Below the pieces are notes generated by a model. That model saw nothing but the letters and a program-made list of their open reading frames with translations. It made no database searches and had not been told where the DNA came from. This document shows, one piece after another, positions 24,201 through 36,345 of a stretch of DNA of 64,000 nucleotides. The number at the start of each line of letters is the position of its first letter. The stretch's first letter is position 1. Source of the stretch: Ophioceras dolichostomum (lineage: Eukaryota; Ascomycota; Sordariomycetes; Magnaporthales; Ophioceraceae); contig PYST01000136.1 in the NCBI GenBank assembly GCA_003049485.1, positions 5,268 to 69,267 of the forward strand, written 5' to 3'. Position numbers and translations under genes: made by a program.

Positions 24201-24485
24201 TGGCGGCTGCTCCGTCTGCTGGTTGAAGGCATCTTCGGGGATTCCACCACCGCCCCGTCGTCTGCTCTTACTCCTCTCCTTCTTCTCATGTTCTTGGTGC
24301 GAGACGAGCCTTTCGGCCCGCAACAGTTGGAGGTCGTCTGTGAGTCGGCTGGCCTGTTCTCTGGATTCGCGTCCTGGACTGATCGAGTCCTCGTCCAAGT
24401 CCAGCCTCGAGTCTTCGACTACCTTCTCGTTGATCGAGCGGGCTCGCACTGGAGAAGAACCCATGTCCACTGAATCTTTTGCCAT
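21299..24485 (-). CDS. EF-hand MscS-family mechanosensitive channel (Msy1/Msy2-like)
   Basis: Three exons (24485-23589, 23462-22366, 22292-21299), introns of 126 and 73 bp, giving 995 aa. The family includes fission yeast Msy1/Msy2, ER-localised channels that govern Ca2+ entry and survival under hypo-osmotic shock. A charged N-terminus is followed by several hydrophobic helices (about 115-260). A canonical EF-hand loop follows at 428-439 (DRDLNGDVSMEE, acidic or Asn ligands at positions 1, 3, 5, 7 and Glu at 12). Next come a pore-lining Ala/Gly-rich helix (about 488-515) and the MscS beta domain starting VKHPFDVGDRVRVYG. The C-terminal 250 residues are Pro/Gly/Ser/Ala-rich low complexity. All three exons are in frame and intact. 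Subcellular site and calcium gating are inferred from the family. Confidence 0.93.
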
Positions 24486-26403
24486 TCAAAAACTGTAAAT
24501 CCCGAACTCGGCCTGGATTTGGTTGTGAAGGTGGGATGACGTGACGGCTGACAGGCAGGCTCGCAGGTAAGGCTTGCCGCGTGCCTGCAGATCCCGTGCG
24601 GGACGGGCGCGACGGCTGAATCTGGATGTGGGTGGGTAGCGAACGTGGGCAATAAAGCAAGGCTCTCTACTGTGGTAGCTAGAGCTCTGGGGAAGACTGA
24701 AGGATTCAGGAGGGGCAGTGGGAAAAAAGTAACAGTCGACTTTGCTGCCCTGTTCGTCTATCTTCCCCACAACTCTTCTAAATGGCAGGTAAGTACTTGG
24801 CGCCTGAGATGGAGAGAACTATTTTCTCACCTCCAAGAGTCCGAGTACGACGTAGAAGAGCGAGGGGCGACTGTAGGCAGGTCGTGACAGAAGAATGCAA
24901 AGAGGATAAAGAAAAGGAAAGGAGAGAGAACGAGAGGAAGCGATCGAGAAACTTCTACGATCGGAAGCACAGCCAAAGAAAAGAAAATGAAGATCCGCAG
25001 AGTGCAGGAAGCCCAGGAAAAGAAAAGTCTAAACATACAAACCATAAGCATACTACTACGAGCTACCCTATCGTAATATCGCCCGTCTCCATGATTGCCA
25101 ATCCTACCATCTCCATAGCCCAGCACGCCGCCAGGTGGAGGTGGAGGAGGAAGCGGGGAGATAAAAGAGGCACCGCTAGCGGGAAATATGTTCGATGCAG
25201 CTCACCGACCGTGTTTTCAGGGGCGGATGATACAGCATCTGGGCATCTCTCTTGTGCGATGTCATTAGAGCAAACAAAAAACACTGCCCCAGATCGAGAT
25301 GGGCATTCTTGGACTTGACCATGGAAGGCTTGAACCGATGATCAAGCCAAGCGTTCTCGAGCTTTGATGGCGTGGGGACCCCTTTCGTCATTTTTATGGG
25401 ACCATCTCTGGAACCTGCTGGATTCTCCAGCCAGTCCAGAAAGAACTCTTTTCTACGGTTCGGCAGTGATCGGGACCGGGTTCTCTCTCCTTATCGGGAG
25501 CGGCAAACTAGCGGCCAGTTGCTCGGTGACCTCGGTATGTATACGGGATCTAGAATGTCGATCTCTCATCTAGCTCGGCTAACCTTACCGGGTTTTCTGT
25601 GCCTGACTCCGTCGAGGCTCTGTGTAAGTGAGTGAGCGCTAACGGCAAGCCGTTGCGTTCACGGCGCGGCGCATTATCGTTCATCCAAAAGATGCTGCCA
25701 AGGTAGCCTAGAAATGAGCCGAACATACGCCTATTGTATCCCTTCTCGTGAGCGCTTTACGAGATAAGCGGCGGATCCACATAATACCCATATCATCTCG
25801 CAGCGGCGGATACTGGCGGACTGCATGGTTGAGGGGACGGTGAGGTCTGGTTGGGCCTGTCCTATTTTTGGTTTCTTTACTTTCTCTCGCAAACGCGTTC
25901 GTTAGAAAGAAGCCTCCTCCCTTCCCGACTTCTCAGGGGCAGTATTCGGAGGGTCCTTCTATGATCTAATCGCTATCAGATTTTCCTACATTGGTGCTTT
26001 GGGTACCTGGCCGGCGGGCGGGGAAGAGACACGCTGGAACGTGACAGAAAGGATCGATTCCGGAGAATACTGTACATAATTAGAGTGGGCGAACAGGGAC
26101 AAGAAGCAGCGCGGGCAGGCAATCAGTTCTGATTTTGGAGTCCCGACATGTGAAATTGTGAAGAAATTTGTGGATGGGTTGGGTGAACTTTGCAGAGCTG
26201 ACAACAGCTCTCGCACCACGCGTGCTACAGGCTGCCGGGGCTACTGTGCTCCAATCTGCGATCCCGATCCCGGCATCGCAAACATTCTGGAGATGAACAG
26301 ACATCAGACATGCCACGCGCTCTGCCAATAGCTGCCTTCGCCCCTAACTATTTACGCCTGCGTCGATCTGCGAAAAACGAAATCGCGCCTACAGATAGCC
26401 TCA
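24486..26403. other. 1.9-kb intergenic, divergent promoters
   Basis: No gene is recognised. The region lies between the minus-strand channel gene and the plus-strand FAM210-like gene, so it holds both promoters. A charged Lys/Arg/Glu-rich frame at 24782-25318 looks like low-complexity leader, not a gene. Confidence 0.45.
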
Positions 26404-27135
26404 ATGTCCCTCCGTCTTCTCCTCCGCCCTCCAAGGCTAGCAACGGCGACATTCAAACGGCCCGTCCTCACCAGCAGAGCCTCTCCAGCGACACGACCCC
26501 CACGCCGAACCCGAACCTATAGCTCCCAACCGCAACAACAACCACAACCACCACCACCAAACCCTTCCTCCTCTACAAGTAAATCGACCACGACCACGAC
26601 CCGCCTCTCCCGCGTCATCGACCGTCTCCCCCGCCCACTAAGACCCTACGCCTCGCGCCTCCACTCCGCACCCCTCTCACACGCCGCCGCCTTCCTCATC
26701 CTGCACGAGATCACCGCTGTAGTGCCCTTACTGGGCCTCTTCGGCATCTTCCACTACACAGACCTGCACGTCGCGCCCGTCGCGTGGGTTTCCGAGCGGT
26801 ACGGCGGCTACGTCCAGGAGGGTCTGGGCCGGTTCGAGCGGTATTTTCGGAGGAAAGGGTGGTTTGGCTTTTCTTCTTCTCCCTCTGACGATCGCGCCGA
26901 GGAGGCGACGACGGCGCAGGGGCAAGGACAAGTGCAAGGGCGAGGTGCAGATACTACGGACGCCGCCGCGCTTCAGGCTGCTGAGGGACCCTACAGGGTC
27001 GTGGTGGAGGTCGCGCTGGCGTACGCGATCACCAAGGCGCTGCTCCCGCTCAGGATAGCGGCGAGCTTGTGGGCCACGCCGTGGTTCGCGCGGGTGTTGG
27101 TGCGCGCCAGGGGGCTGTTCAGGCTGGGGAGGTAG
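26404..27135 (+). CDS. FAM210/DUF1279-like putative mitochondrial membrane protein
   Basis: Single exon, 243 aa. The N-terminus (1-65) is rich in Arg, Ser, Thr and Pro with almost no acidic residues, as expected of a mitochondrial presequence followed by a linker. The conserved core is a hydrophobic segment, AAAFLILHEITAVVPLLGLF (about 95-114), followed by GIFHYTDLH. This pattern is typical of the DUF1279/FAM210-type family and related fungal mitochondrial proteins of unknown function. A second hydrophobic, basic segment near the C-terminus (VVVEVALAYAITKALLP onwards) may be another membrane helix. A Gln/Gly-rich spacer lies between them. Molecular function is unknown; the family assignment comes from motif memory, not a search. 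Confidence 0.75.
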   Translation: MSLRLLLRPPRLATATFKRPVLTSRASPATRPPRRTRTYSSQPQQQPQPPPPNPSSSTSKSTTTTTRLSRVIDRLPRPLRPYASRLHSAPLSHAAAFLILHEITAVVPLLGLFGIFHYTDLHVAPVAWVSERYGGYVQEGLGRFERYFRRKGWFGFSSSPSDDRAEEATTAQGQGQVQGRGADTTDAAALQAAEGPYRVVVEVALAYAITKALLPLRIAASLWATPWFARVLVRARGLFRLGR

Positions 27136-27570
27136 ACTTCATCCGACCGCCCTCGAAGCTCGATTGGATCCTCACCACCGGGTGTCTCGGCAGATACGAT
27201 ATCGACGATGGACGCCCATACCGACGCCCCCCGGCTCGCGTCATGATCTAATACCCTCTGCTCATACGCATAGACTCGGCGCCCCTGATCAATGTCCACG
27301 TCGCAGCGCAAAAGCTGGAATCTGTATTTTTGGAGTACCTAATCCAGTCTATATACCGCGATCTATGCATATACTTTTTCTTTCTTCTTAGCTTCTACCA
27401 CTCGCAGTCCTCCCCCCTCCGCCCAAGTCAGCCAGCCAGCCATCACTCCGCGTTGTTCCTTCAGCGATGGCATAGAATGACGCAAAGCAAAACGAGTCGA
27501 GGCCTGCAGTGGCAAGGCAGCGAGCGGAGAGGGATGTGATGTGGAAAATCGAAACCACCTCCATCCACAT
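27136..27570. other. Convergent intergenic region
   Basis: Shared 3' flank of the plus-strand FAM210-like gene and the minus-strand ndk gene. No gene is seen. Confidence 0.5.
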
Positions 27571-28586
27571 CTAAGGCTTCTCGTAGACCCAGTCGAACTG
27601 GGACGACTTGTAAGTGACGAGGTCCTCGTCCTTGAACCACAGGGCGATCTCCTTCTTGGCGCTCTCGACGCTGTCGGAGCCGTGGCAGACGTTGCGGCCG
27701 ACGTGGATGGCGTAGTCGCCGCGGATCGTGCCGGGGGCGGAGGCGAGCGGGTTGGTGGCACCCAGGAGGGCTGGAATATTGACGCAAGTGGTCTTGTGTT
27801 AGTCTTGCTCGCGAGAGAGGAAGAGAGCTTCTGAGAGAAGGGTGGATAGGTAGTGGGATGGAGATACGTACTGCGGCCGGTCTTGACGGCGTCGTGGCCC
27901 TCCCACACCATGGCGCAGATGGGGCCCGAGTTCATGTCTGTAGTGATTCGAGGGGTCATTGGTCAGTTGCGGACTGTTTCTGGTCGGGGACGGGAAGCTG
28001 ATGTCGCTGAGGGATAGAGGAGGGTCTCTGGCGTACACTCAACCAGGCCGGGGAAGAAGGGCTTGTCCTTGAGGTCGGCATCTAAACAGTCAAAAAAGTC
28101 AGCAGTGAGCGGCGAGCGGCCATAGTCTGGATCGCAGCTGGAGAGGGGCTTCGGGTGGGAACGAACAGTGAGCCTCGAGGTGCGCCTTGCCGGGGGTGAC
28201 GAGCTTGATGGCGACCAGCTTGTAGCTGTGGTGGACTCGTTAGCATCACGAGGTATCAGAGCTTTTCCACGAGTTTTGGAGCTGGGGTTAGTGGACTTAC
28301 CCGCGCTGCTCGAAGCGGGTGATGATGGGGCCGACAAGTCCGCGCTATGGGGATGTTAGCATGTGCCAATCAAGCCAGAGCCAGAACTGATGTATCCGGG
28401 AGGTCTTAGTAGTACCTGGACACCATCGGGCTTGATGGCAATGAAGCTAACGAGACAGAATCCGGTCAGTAATCAAGTAAACGCAACCAGACAGGTCCAA
28501 ACGAAGGGGCGGGCCAGAGGTCCAAGGTGGGATGAGAAGACTGGGGAAGGAATGCTTCAGACATACGTCTGCTCGCCGGTCGACAT
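27571..28586 (-). CDS. ndk1: Nucleoside diphosphate kinase
   Basis: Seven exons are inferred: 28586-28567, 28446-28416, 28344-28301, 28225-28167, 28081-28037, 27937-27872 and 27770-27571. They give 154 aa, the normal length. The enzyme transfers the gamma-phosphate from ATP to other NDPs through a phosphohistidine; the Neurospora homologue also acts in light signalling. Visible hallmarks are FIAIKPDGVQRGL near the start, KPFFPGLVEYM and the active-site string NVCHGSDS with His at residue 118, exactly the conserved numbering. No single open frame covers the gene because exons are 20-66 nt except the last. Donors include GTATGT, GTACTA, GTAAGT, GTTCGT, GTACGC and GTACGT, several weak, but every junction restores the conserved protein. 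It diverges from glucosidase II alpha. Confidence 0.95.
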
Positions 28587-29679
28587 CTTGACGTTTTTGT
28601 CTGGGATGATGGAAACCTGAGGCACAGGAGAAGAATGATCAACTTGGTTGATTACGGGTTGTTGGCTCTTGCCGTTCCAAACGGAGAAGAAGAGTGCGAT
28701 GGAGAGGGCGAGAATCAGAATATTTGGAGGGGTAATTATTTTTCTGTCGGCGGCTGCTTGCCTGTGCTTCCCGGCTCGGCGGGGTGCTCCAATGGCGGGG
28801 TCGTCGGTCTGCATGTCTGTGGTCCGCTTTCAGGGGTTGAAGAATATGCAATAAAAAAGGTAGTACCGCCTCGCTGTGTGCAACAGCTGTGGCACATAGA
28901 ATAAGGGAAAGCCAGATCGCGACGCCGGAAGAAAATGTCAGCGAGAAATGGAATTTACTCGCTCAGATATTGCTTGTGAAGTAATTGGGAAGGACAGGAG
29001 AGAATATCAGCTTCCGATGGATTCGTTCCTGAGTGTTTTCACTGCTCGAAGCACTTGATATCGTGATGGGTTGTTGTTCGATTGGCCAGTGTAGCGGATG
29101 GCGCCTGGATGGATGATGATCGGTTGTAGCTTTCACGAACAGTATGTAAGAACAAGGCTAAAACCCAAAGATGAACGAGAAGCGCTGCACTAGTACTCGC
29201 CTTTGATTGTCCTACGCATCCACCAATCAAAATCTCATTCTGCCTATATTCGGTCGCAGTTGGCAACAGGACCCTTTATGTGAATGCGAGCTGGAAGATA
29301 TTCGCCAATCGAAAAGAACGACTGCCGAGTCAGGGATAAGCTTGGGTCAGACGGACGGCGCTAAACCGGTTTGGTAAGCACTTTCTGCCAGGGGCAACTG
29401 GACAAGTTGACATCCAACGAGCGGCCAAGCAGGAAAGCTGGACAAGAGATCTCGATAATTCCCATTTATCCAACCCATTTCCCAGCATCTTTGTCCCAGC
29501 TGGAGGGCGTTTCCGCATTTAATGACCGACTGGCTTGGTTCTTGATTGTTCTCCATCTCCGATTCCCCTTCCCCGGGCGCTCAATTCCTCCTTTCTTTAC
29601 TGCGCTGGCCGAAGCTTGCTGGTTAGCGGTCGGGCCAGGCCAGGCAAGGGAGGCAAGGAGTAGCCTTCGTCCAAACCAC

Positions 29680-29711
<32 letters not shown>
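28587..29711. promoter_or_regulatory. Divergent promoter region of ndk and glucosidase II alpha
   Basis: About 1.1 kb separates the two start codons, and the genes read away from each other. No coding sequence is recognised. An (AC)n tract forms the right edge. No specific factor site stands out. Confidence 0.5.
29681..29710 (+). repeat. (AC)15 microsatellite abutting a start codon
   Basis: Fifteen perfect AC units, followed by a single C and then the ATG of the glucosidase II alpha gene at 29712. The repeat lies in the 5' leader and sets the bases immediately before the start codon. Confidence 0.9.
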
Positions 29712-32700
29712 ATGCATCTCTTCAGCAGGGCATCCGTCAGTTGGACGGCATATATCTGTCTCCTTACTTCTTTCTCCTGTCTATTCGCACCCATCGGTAA
29801 GCTGTTCTCTCCCTTTCCTTCTGTGGCTTTCATGGGCTGGCTCTCTCATTGTTTGTTTACCCTGCTGACATTGGCGGTCTACGTCCCATTCTAGTATCGG
29901 TGAAAGAGCACGACTTCAAGAAGTGCGACCAATCCGGCTTCTGCAAGCGAAACCGAGCGTACGCCGACGAAGCGGCCAGTGCCGGCACATCATGGGAAAC
30001 GCCCTACAAGGTGCTGCCCGAATCGGTGGCCCTCAAGAACGGCCAATTCCAAGCCATCATCCTGAAGACCATCAGCGGACAAGGCGAGACGGTCCGGCTG
30101 CCCATCACGGTGTCGTTCCTTAAGTCCGGCACCGCTAGGGTTACTGTAGACGAGGAGAGGAGGCAGAAGAAGGACATAGAACTGAGGCATGGTAGCGTCG
30201 CCCGGAAAGAGCGGTACAATGAGGTTGCCAACCTCGTCATCGTCGGCGGGCTGGAGGTGGACGATCAGGCCAAGGTCGCGTCCGAGGACAAGTCCCAGAT
30301 GACGATCAAGTACGGTCCGTCGTCTAAGTTCGAGGCCTACATTAAGTTCGCCCCGTTCGGCGTCGACTTCAGACGAGACGGAACTAGCCAGATCAAACTC
30401 AACGACCGTGGGTTGTTGAACATGGAGCACTGGCGGCCCAAGGTTGACAAGGTCGAGGCGGAGAAGACGGAAGAGTCTTCCGAGGAGAAGAAGGAGGGCG
30501 AGACGGACGCCAAGACTGAAGAGGAGACGCCCAAGGGCCCTGATGAGAGCACCTGGTGGGAGGAGACATTTGGCGGCAACACAGACACCAAGCCTCGTGG
30601 CCCGGAGAGCGTTGCGTTGGACATCTCCTTCGTCGGCTACGACCACGTCTTCGGCATCCCGTCGCACGCAGGGCCCCTTTCGCTCAAGGAGACGCGTGGC
30701 GGCGAGGGAAACTACAACGAGCCATACAGGCTGTACAACCTCGACGTGTTCGAGTACATCTTGGATAGCCCGATGACCCTGTACGGCGCCATCCCATTCA
30801 TGCAAGCGCACCGCAAAGACTCCACCGTTGGTGTGTTCTGGCTCAATGCAGCTGAGACATGGATCGATATTACCAAGTCCAAGTCTTCGGCCAACCCGCT
30901 TGCTCTCGGAATCGGCTCCAAGAAGCACACGCATACGCACTGGATCTCCGAGTCCGGTCTCCTCGACGTCTTTGTTTTCCTGGGCCCGACTCCTCGCGAC
31001 GTGGTGCAGAGCTTCGGCGACTTGACCGGCCACACCGCCATGCCTCAGGAGTTCTCCATTGGCTACCACCAGTGCCGTTGGAACTACGTGTCTGACGATG
31101 ATGTTCGCGATGTTGACCGCAAGATGGACAAGTTCCACATCCCCTACGATGTCATCTGGCTCGACATCGAGTACACTGACGGCAAGAAGTATTTCACTTT
31201 CGACAAGGACATGTTCAAGGACCCGATCGGCATGGGCCAGCAGCTGGACGAGCACGGCCGCAAGCTGGTGACCATCATCGACCCGCACCTAAAGAACGAG
31301 GCCGGCTACCACGTGGTTGACGAACTCAAGTCCAAGGACCTGGCAGTCAAGACCAAGGACGATAAGATCTTTGAGGGATGGTGCTGGCCGGGTTCGTCGC
31401 ACTACATCGATGCATTCAACGCCAAGGCGATCGAGTGGTGGGCTTCTCTGTTCAAGTACACGGCTTTCAAAGGCACTGCCGAGAACACGTTCGTCTGGAA
31501 CGACATGAACGAGCCGTCTGTCTTCAACGGACCCGAGACGACGATGCCCAAGGACAACCTGCACTTCGGCGGCTGGGAGCACCGCGACGTGCACAATCTC
31601 AACGGCATGACTTTCCACAACGCTACCTACCAGGCGCTGCTCTCGCGCAAGCCCGGCGAGCTCCGACGCCCCTTCGTCCTGACGAGGTCCTTCTTCGCCG
31701 GTTCCCAACGGCTGGGGGCCATGTGGACTGGCGACAACCAGGCTGTGTGGGAGCACCTTGGTGCCGCGGCGCCCATGTTGCTGAGCCAGGGCATTTCCGG
31801 CTTCCCCTTCTCGGGCGCCGATGTCGGTGGCTTCTTCGGCAACCCGGACAAGGACCTCCAGGCACGCTGGTACCAGGCTGGTGCCTTCTACCCCTTCTTC
31901 CGCGGTCACGCCCACATCGATGCCCGCCGCCGCGAGCCGTACATGGCCGGCGAGCCATACACCGCCATCATCACGGCCGCCCTTCGCCTGCGCTATAGCC
32001 TGCTGCCATCGTGGTACACAGTCTTCCGCCAGGCCCACGTCGAGGGCGTCCCAATCATCCGCCCCATGTACTACACCCACCCGAGTGAGGAGTCCGGCTT
32101 CGCAATCGACGATCAGTTCTTCGTCGGCGAGACCGGTCTTCTCCACAAGCCTGTCGTCGAGAAGGACAAGGACTCGGTGGACATCTACATCCCCGACGAC
32201 GAGGTCTACTACGACTACTTCACCTACGAGATCGCGCCCACGCACCGCGGCAAGAAGACGGCGCTCGCCGCGCCTCTCGACAAGATCCCGCTGCTCATGC
32301 GCGGCGGCCACGTCTTCCCGCGCCGCGACATCCCGCGCCGATCCAGCGCCCTCATGCGCTTCGACCCGTACACCCTGGTTATCACGTACCCCAAGACCGC
32401 CGGCGGCAAGGCAGAGGGCACGCTGTACGTCGATGATGGCGACTCGTTTGACTTCCAGAAGGGCCAGTACGTGCACCGCCGCTTCGTGCTTGACGGCGCG
32501 ACGCTCTCCTCGACAGACGCTGAGGGCCGTGACGCCAAGTCTGTCAAGCCCGGCGCGTGGCTCAAGGCGTTCGGCGATGTGGTCGTCGACAAGATCGTCG
32601 TTGTCGGCCTACCGGCGTCCAAGGTGTCCAAGAAGGAGGCCACGCTCGCCGCAACTGGCGGGAAGACTTCGACCCGGAGCGTTGAGTACACGCCGGCTGG

Positions 32701-32779
32701 GAACAACAAGGCTGCCTATGCGGTGATTCGTGGTGTTCGGGCCAAGGTTGTTGAGGACTGGACGATTACTCTTGCTTGA
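29712..32779 (+). CDS. gls2: Glucosidase II catalytic alpha subunit (GH31)
   Basis: Two exons (29712-29796 and 29895-32779, 98-bp intron GTAAGC...TAG), giving 989 aa. The enzyme trims the two inner alpha-1,3-linked glucoses from N-glycans in the ER and so controls the calnexin cycle. Exon 1 encodes the signal peptide (hydrophobic core about 13-25). The mature N-terminus VKEHDFKKCDQSGFCKRNR is the family hallmark, followed by an acidic Glu/Lys-rich insertion (about 200-235). The GH31 catalytic core has WNDMNEP with nucleophile Asp at about 565 and the acid/base region MWTGDNQAVWEHL with Asp at about 642. No HDEL-type tail is present, as expected for a subunit held in the ER by its beta partner. 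All catalytic residues are intact. Budding yeast calls this gene ROT2. Confidence 0.96.
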
Positions 32780-33373
32780 AGGCAGTGATTTATGGCTGTT
32801 GGCACGCACGAAGCGATGAGCGTAGAGGGATGTTAAGTCGGTATCTACTTCTAGATCTGGAGCACGAGGGACGAATGAACAAGAAGAGAACTGGGCTGTT
32901 TTTTTTTCTGGCTTCGGTATAGATATCAGTGCGGTGAATACAGGGTTTGCCTCGAAGAAGCCGAAGAATACGACGAACAGTCCTTCAGTATGTGACCGAA
33001 TTGGCGACTACTAACTGCCAGCTCACTCGTCGCCAGTGACTTGGTCACAAGCGCTCTTCTCCACTTCGTCATCCCGTCGAGGTCGAATTTCGCAACACTC
33101 GGCCGCAAACTCGTCGAACAAACCAAGTAACCACACGCGCCTTCTACAAATTTACGTCCGTCCTGCTTTTCCCACTCCCATCCCAACGTTCCGTGACCTC
33201 TTTTTCTTCCTCCCATCCTTCTCGTGATACCCGCCCACAACCCAAATACCACAACTCAAGAGAGATGCTTTGACATATCCGGCACCATTCATCATTCAGA
33301 ACCGCCCATCTCCTCTCGTCTGCTCCGGCTTCATTCAGCACCACCAAGCGAACTCCTGGCAAGGCCGAACGAG
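32780..33373. other. Intergenic and 5' leader
   Basis: No gene is seen. Pyrimidine-rich sequence near 33140-33230 and an open frame from 33224 without an ATG lead into the next gene's start at 33374, so much of this is likely 5' leader. Confidence 0.5.
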
Positions 33374-35645
33374 ATGTCGCACTCACCACATCGGGGACAG
33401 GCCACGTCTCCTAGTAGCCAGCAGGTCCCGCCTGCGACCGGAGCGAATCCCGGCAACAATTCCGCGGCGCACCCACCGATTCCCGGATCTGTGGCCGGAA
33501 CCCCGGCCGGAGCTGCTCCCGCAGGACTGGCAGGAGGCATACCCGGAGGACCGCCCGGAGGACCACCTGGAGGACCACCCGCCGCCGTCCCAGGATTCCC
33601 TGCCGCACTGGGTGGCTTCCAACAATTCTTCCCCGGCGCGATGCCGCAGATGGCAGCTCCTTACCCATGGATGGCGATGCCGCAGCCCTACGCATACACC
33701 CAGATGCAATTCGCGCCCACCTACCCGTACGGCGGCAACCAATACGGCGGCGCATATCACCAGCCGGTCCAGATGTACCCTCCGATGTATCAACCGCAAG
33801 GTATTATGGCGCAGCCTGGCTTCATGCCGAATGCGGGGCCGTTTCCCATTCAGTTGCCCAACACGAGCAAGCTGGGCCCTACCATCCCATACGGAATAGA
33901 CATGGCGTCGGCAAGAATGTCGATGAATGTCGTCCGAGACCAGGCGGCCGAGGCGCTGAAGCAGCGGCAGAAGGCAAAGGAGGAAGCCGAGAAGGAAGCC
34001 AAACGTGCGGCAGAGGCCGCCGAAAACGCCGCTGCAGCAGCGGCTAGAACCTCTGGAACAGCTGCAGGTGACGGTGACGGAGGCAATGACAGCTCTTCCT
34101 CCTCGGACGAAGACAAGCCCGGCGGTGGTCCTCGCGGATCCCCAGGCTCCGACGGCGGCGGTGGCCCACCTCGCGGCGGAGGCAGATGGCGGCACGGCAG
34201 CGACAGCGACAGCGACTCTGACGACGCGCCACGCGGCCGACCGAAGCACAACAACCATGGCTCGTCCTCGTCGGCGATCGCCCGGCGTCGGCCGCAGCAG
34301 CAACCGCTGCACCATCAGCAGCAGCAGGGACACCAGTTGCCCGCTGAGATCGACGTCACCGGCAACAACACCGGCGACTACCGCGTCACCGTCGCGACCG
34401 GCCCTGACCCAGCCCACAGCAAAACCGTCACATTCCACATCTCCCGCGCGACCATCGACTCCACAGCCCCAAACCTCGACCGCATGCTCGCCAACCACCC
34501 CTCTCCCTACCTCATCAGCGCCACGCACCATGACGCCGCCCCCGCCATGCGCGACGTGCTCCTCCTCCTGCACCAGCACCACCATCACCAATTTTCTTCC
34601 TCCTCCTCCCCGTCACAGCACCAGCACCCCGGCGCCACCCTCTCCACCCCACAAGCGCTCGCCTACTTCTGCCACTACGCGACCCTCTTCGGCATGCGCT
34701 CCCGCCTCCGGACCCAGATCTACTCCGCGTGGCGTGGCCAGTTCGAGATTGGCGGGCCGCGGTACTGGCGCTATCTGCTGCTGCTCGACGATGGAAGGTC
34801 GAGCATGCGCAGCAAAACCAGGGACGCGGACGACTGGCTTTGGGTGCTGTTCGTCGCTGCGACGGTGGGGATCCCGGGGCTGTACCAGGCTGTGTGCCGC
34901 GCTGTGATGATGGGGTGTCCGGTTGATCAGGATGGGAAGCTGGAGGATCCGAATGATGAAGGAAAAAGGATGCGGCTGGGGGATGGGTTGGGGAGGGGGG
35001 TCGAGGAGCATGTTGGTGAGTTTCTATCCCCGCGACTGGCTGTCTACGAGTCCTCGTGGCCCGTCTATCAACCTACGCAACTATCTACTTAGGTATTGTC
35101 CTTTAGACCACCTTGCGAACTTGACTAACCTTCTCCGTCTGTCTTCTACTCCAGCTGCGATCCGCTCCTGCCGCGAAGACCTCTTCGCCTCCCTCGTAAC
35201 GCACCTGACCTCCCTGCGCACAGCCCTCCTCGACGCCCGTCCCTTGTGTCGGCACCGTCTCGGCGCCTCCTCCCCAGTCCCTAGAATCTCGTCCCACCCG
35301 ACGAACGCGCACGGCTGGGTGTCGGACTGGCGATGGCCGCGCCGCAACACGTGCGAGGACGCCGCGCTGAAGAAGCTAGACGCGTGGCTGGCGGGGTTGG
35401 GACTGCTGCCGACGCCGAGACATCCGCAGCTGAGGGCGTCGTTGGGCGAGTTTATGGATAGGGTCGTTGCGGGGTTGAGGGATGATTTTGGTGATGATGG
35501 TGCCGGTGGTGGTGGTAAAGGCAAGGAAGGTGATGGGAATGGTGATGGACGTGGACATGGACATGGGCCGCCGTGCCCGATTTTGGGAGAGTTAAGGGAG
35601 AGTTTGGTGGGTATTGTTGAGAGGGCGGTCGTTCCGGCGCTGTGA
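33374..35645 (+). CDS. Unnamed protein with BTB-like module (family member 1)
   Basis: Two exons (33374-35015 and 35155-35645; intron GTGAGT...CAG, 139 bp), giving 710 aa. I do not recognise a named family. The N-terminal third is Gly/Pro-rich (GGPPGGPPGGPP repeats, then a Pro/Tyr/Met/Gln-rich stretch). An Ala/Glu/Lys-rich helix with coiled-coil character (about 185-225), an acidic Asp/Ser region and Gln/His runs follow. From about residue 350 a folded part begins: a strand-like KTVTFHIS reminiscent of the BTB/POZ core, then ALAYFCHYATLFGM (about 429) and LYQAVCRAVMMGCPV (about 505). A helical C-terminus follows with CREDLFASLVTHL and LDAWLAGLGLLPTPRHP. These blocks align in order with the gene at 39842-41803. 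Function is unknown; BTB similarity is an inference from fold-like pattern only. Confidence 0.8.
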
Positions 35646-36345
35646 TTTCTGGTGAACGTTCGGCGTCTATTCAGCCTTCTCGTTGCGTCTTCTCCTCCCT
35701 TTCTTGCGCTTGGTGAACACTACGATGCCATCTTGCTCTGGTCTTGCTAAGTCGCCGTGCCTTTTGCAATTCTACTCTGCCTACCCAGGTACCTACCTAA
35801 CTTTGTCTTGTGTTTTATCGAGGTGAAAAGATATCTCTATAGAGAGATCGGCGAAACCGTTGCGGTTACCACAGGTTGTTTCTATTTACAGAGAATCCGA
35901 TTCCCCATGGAAAGCGACATCCTAGCCTCAAAAGGTACTATACCACAACCGTGTGACGAGGATCAAGAGATTGCGTTCGGGTCGCGGGTGCCGAGGAGGG
36001 CGGGGAAGTGGTTCTAAGTGTCAAGGAGGGTTGACACGAGTGATTGGCTGCGGCTGGACAATTTCCCCTCTAACCGTGCCTGTTGAAGCACATAATGCAC
36101 TACCACCTTACTGCGCTTCGATAATGCAGTTGGCTTTGGCTGCCGGATTGTGGCTAAGACTACTCCCAAAGGTAAGCACAGAGATACCTACCTAGGCACT
36201 AGGCACATACCTACCTCTCGGGCAGGTAGGCAAGGCTGGCTAGGTTGGGCTGATCATCACCCCAGCCGTCAGCCTGTTTTGGTCACGTCTAACCCCTCTA
36301 ATCCAAGCACTTGCCAGAAACTCCTGGAACCAGACTTGGCAAAAG
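35646..36345. other. Intergenic with CCTAGGTA-type repeats
   Basis: No gene is seen. It includes short CCTAC/GTAGG repeats (see 36184-36231) and is the promoter region of the HET-domain gene. Confidence 0.5.
36184..36231. repeat. CCTA/TAGG inverted low-complexity cluster
   Basis: Repeated ACCTACCTAGG and GGCAGGTAGGC elements in both orientations, able to fold into small hairpins. The same element type occurs around 8590, 35785, 48220, 56211-56235 and 56338-56394. Confidence 0.55.

Noticed and set aside
29990..32476. Long minus-strand frames antisense to glucosidase II alpha
   Set aside because: Shadow frames of the conserved GH31 gene with no protein motif of their own.
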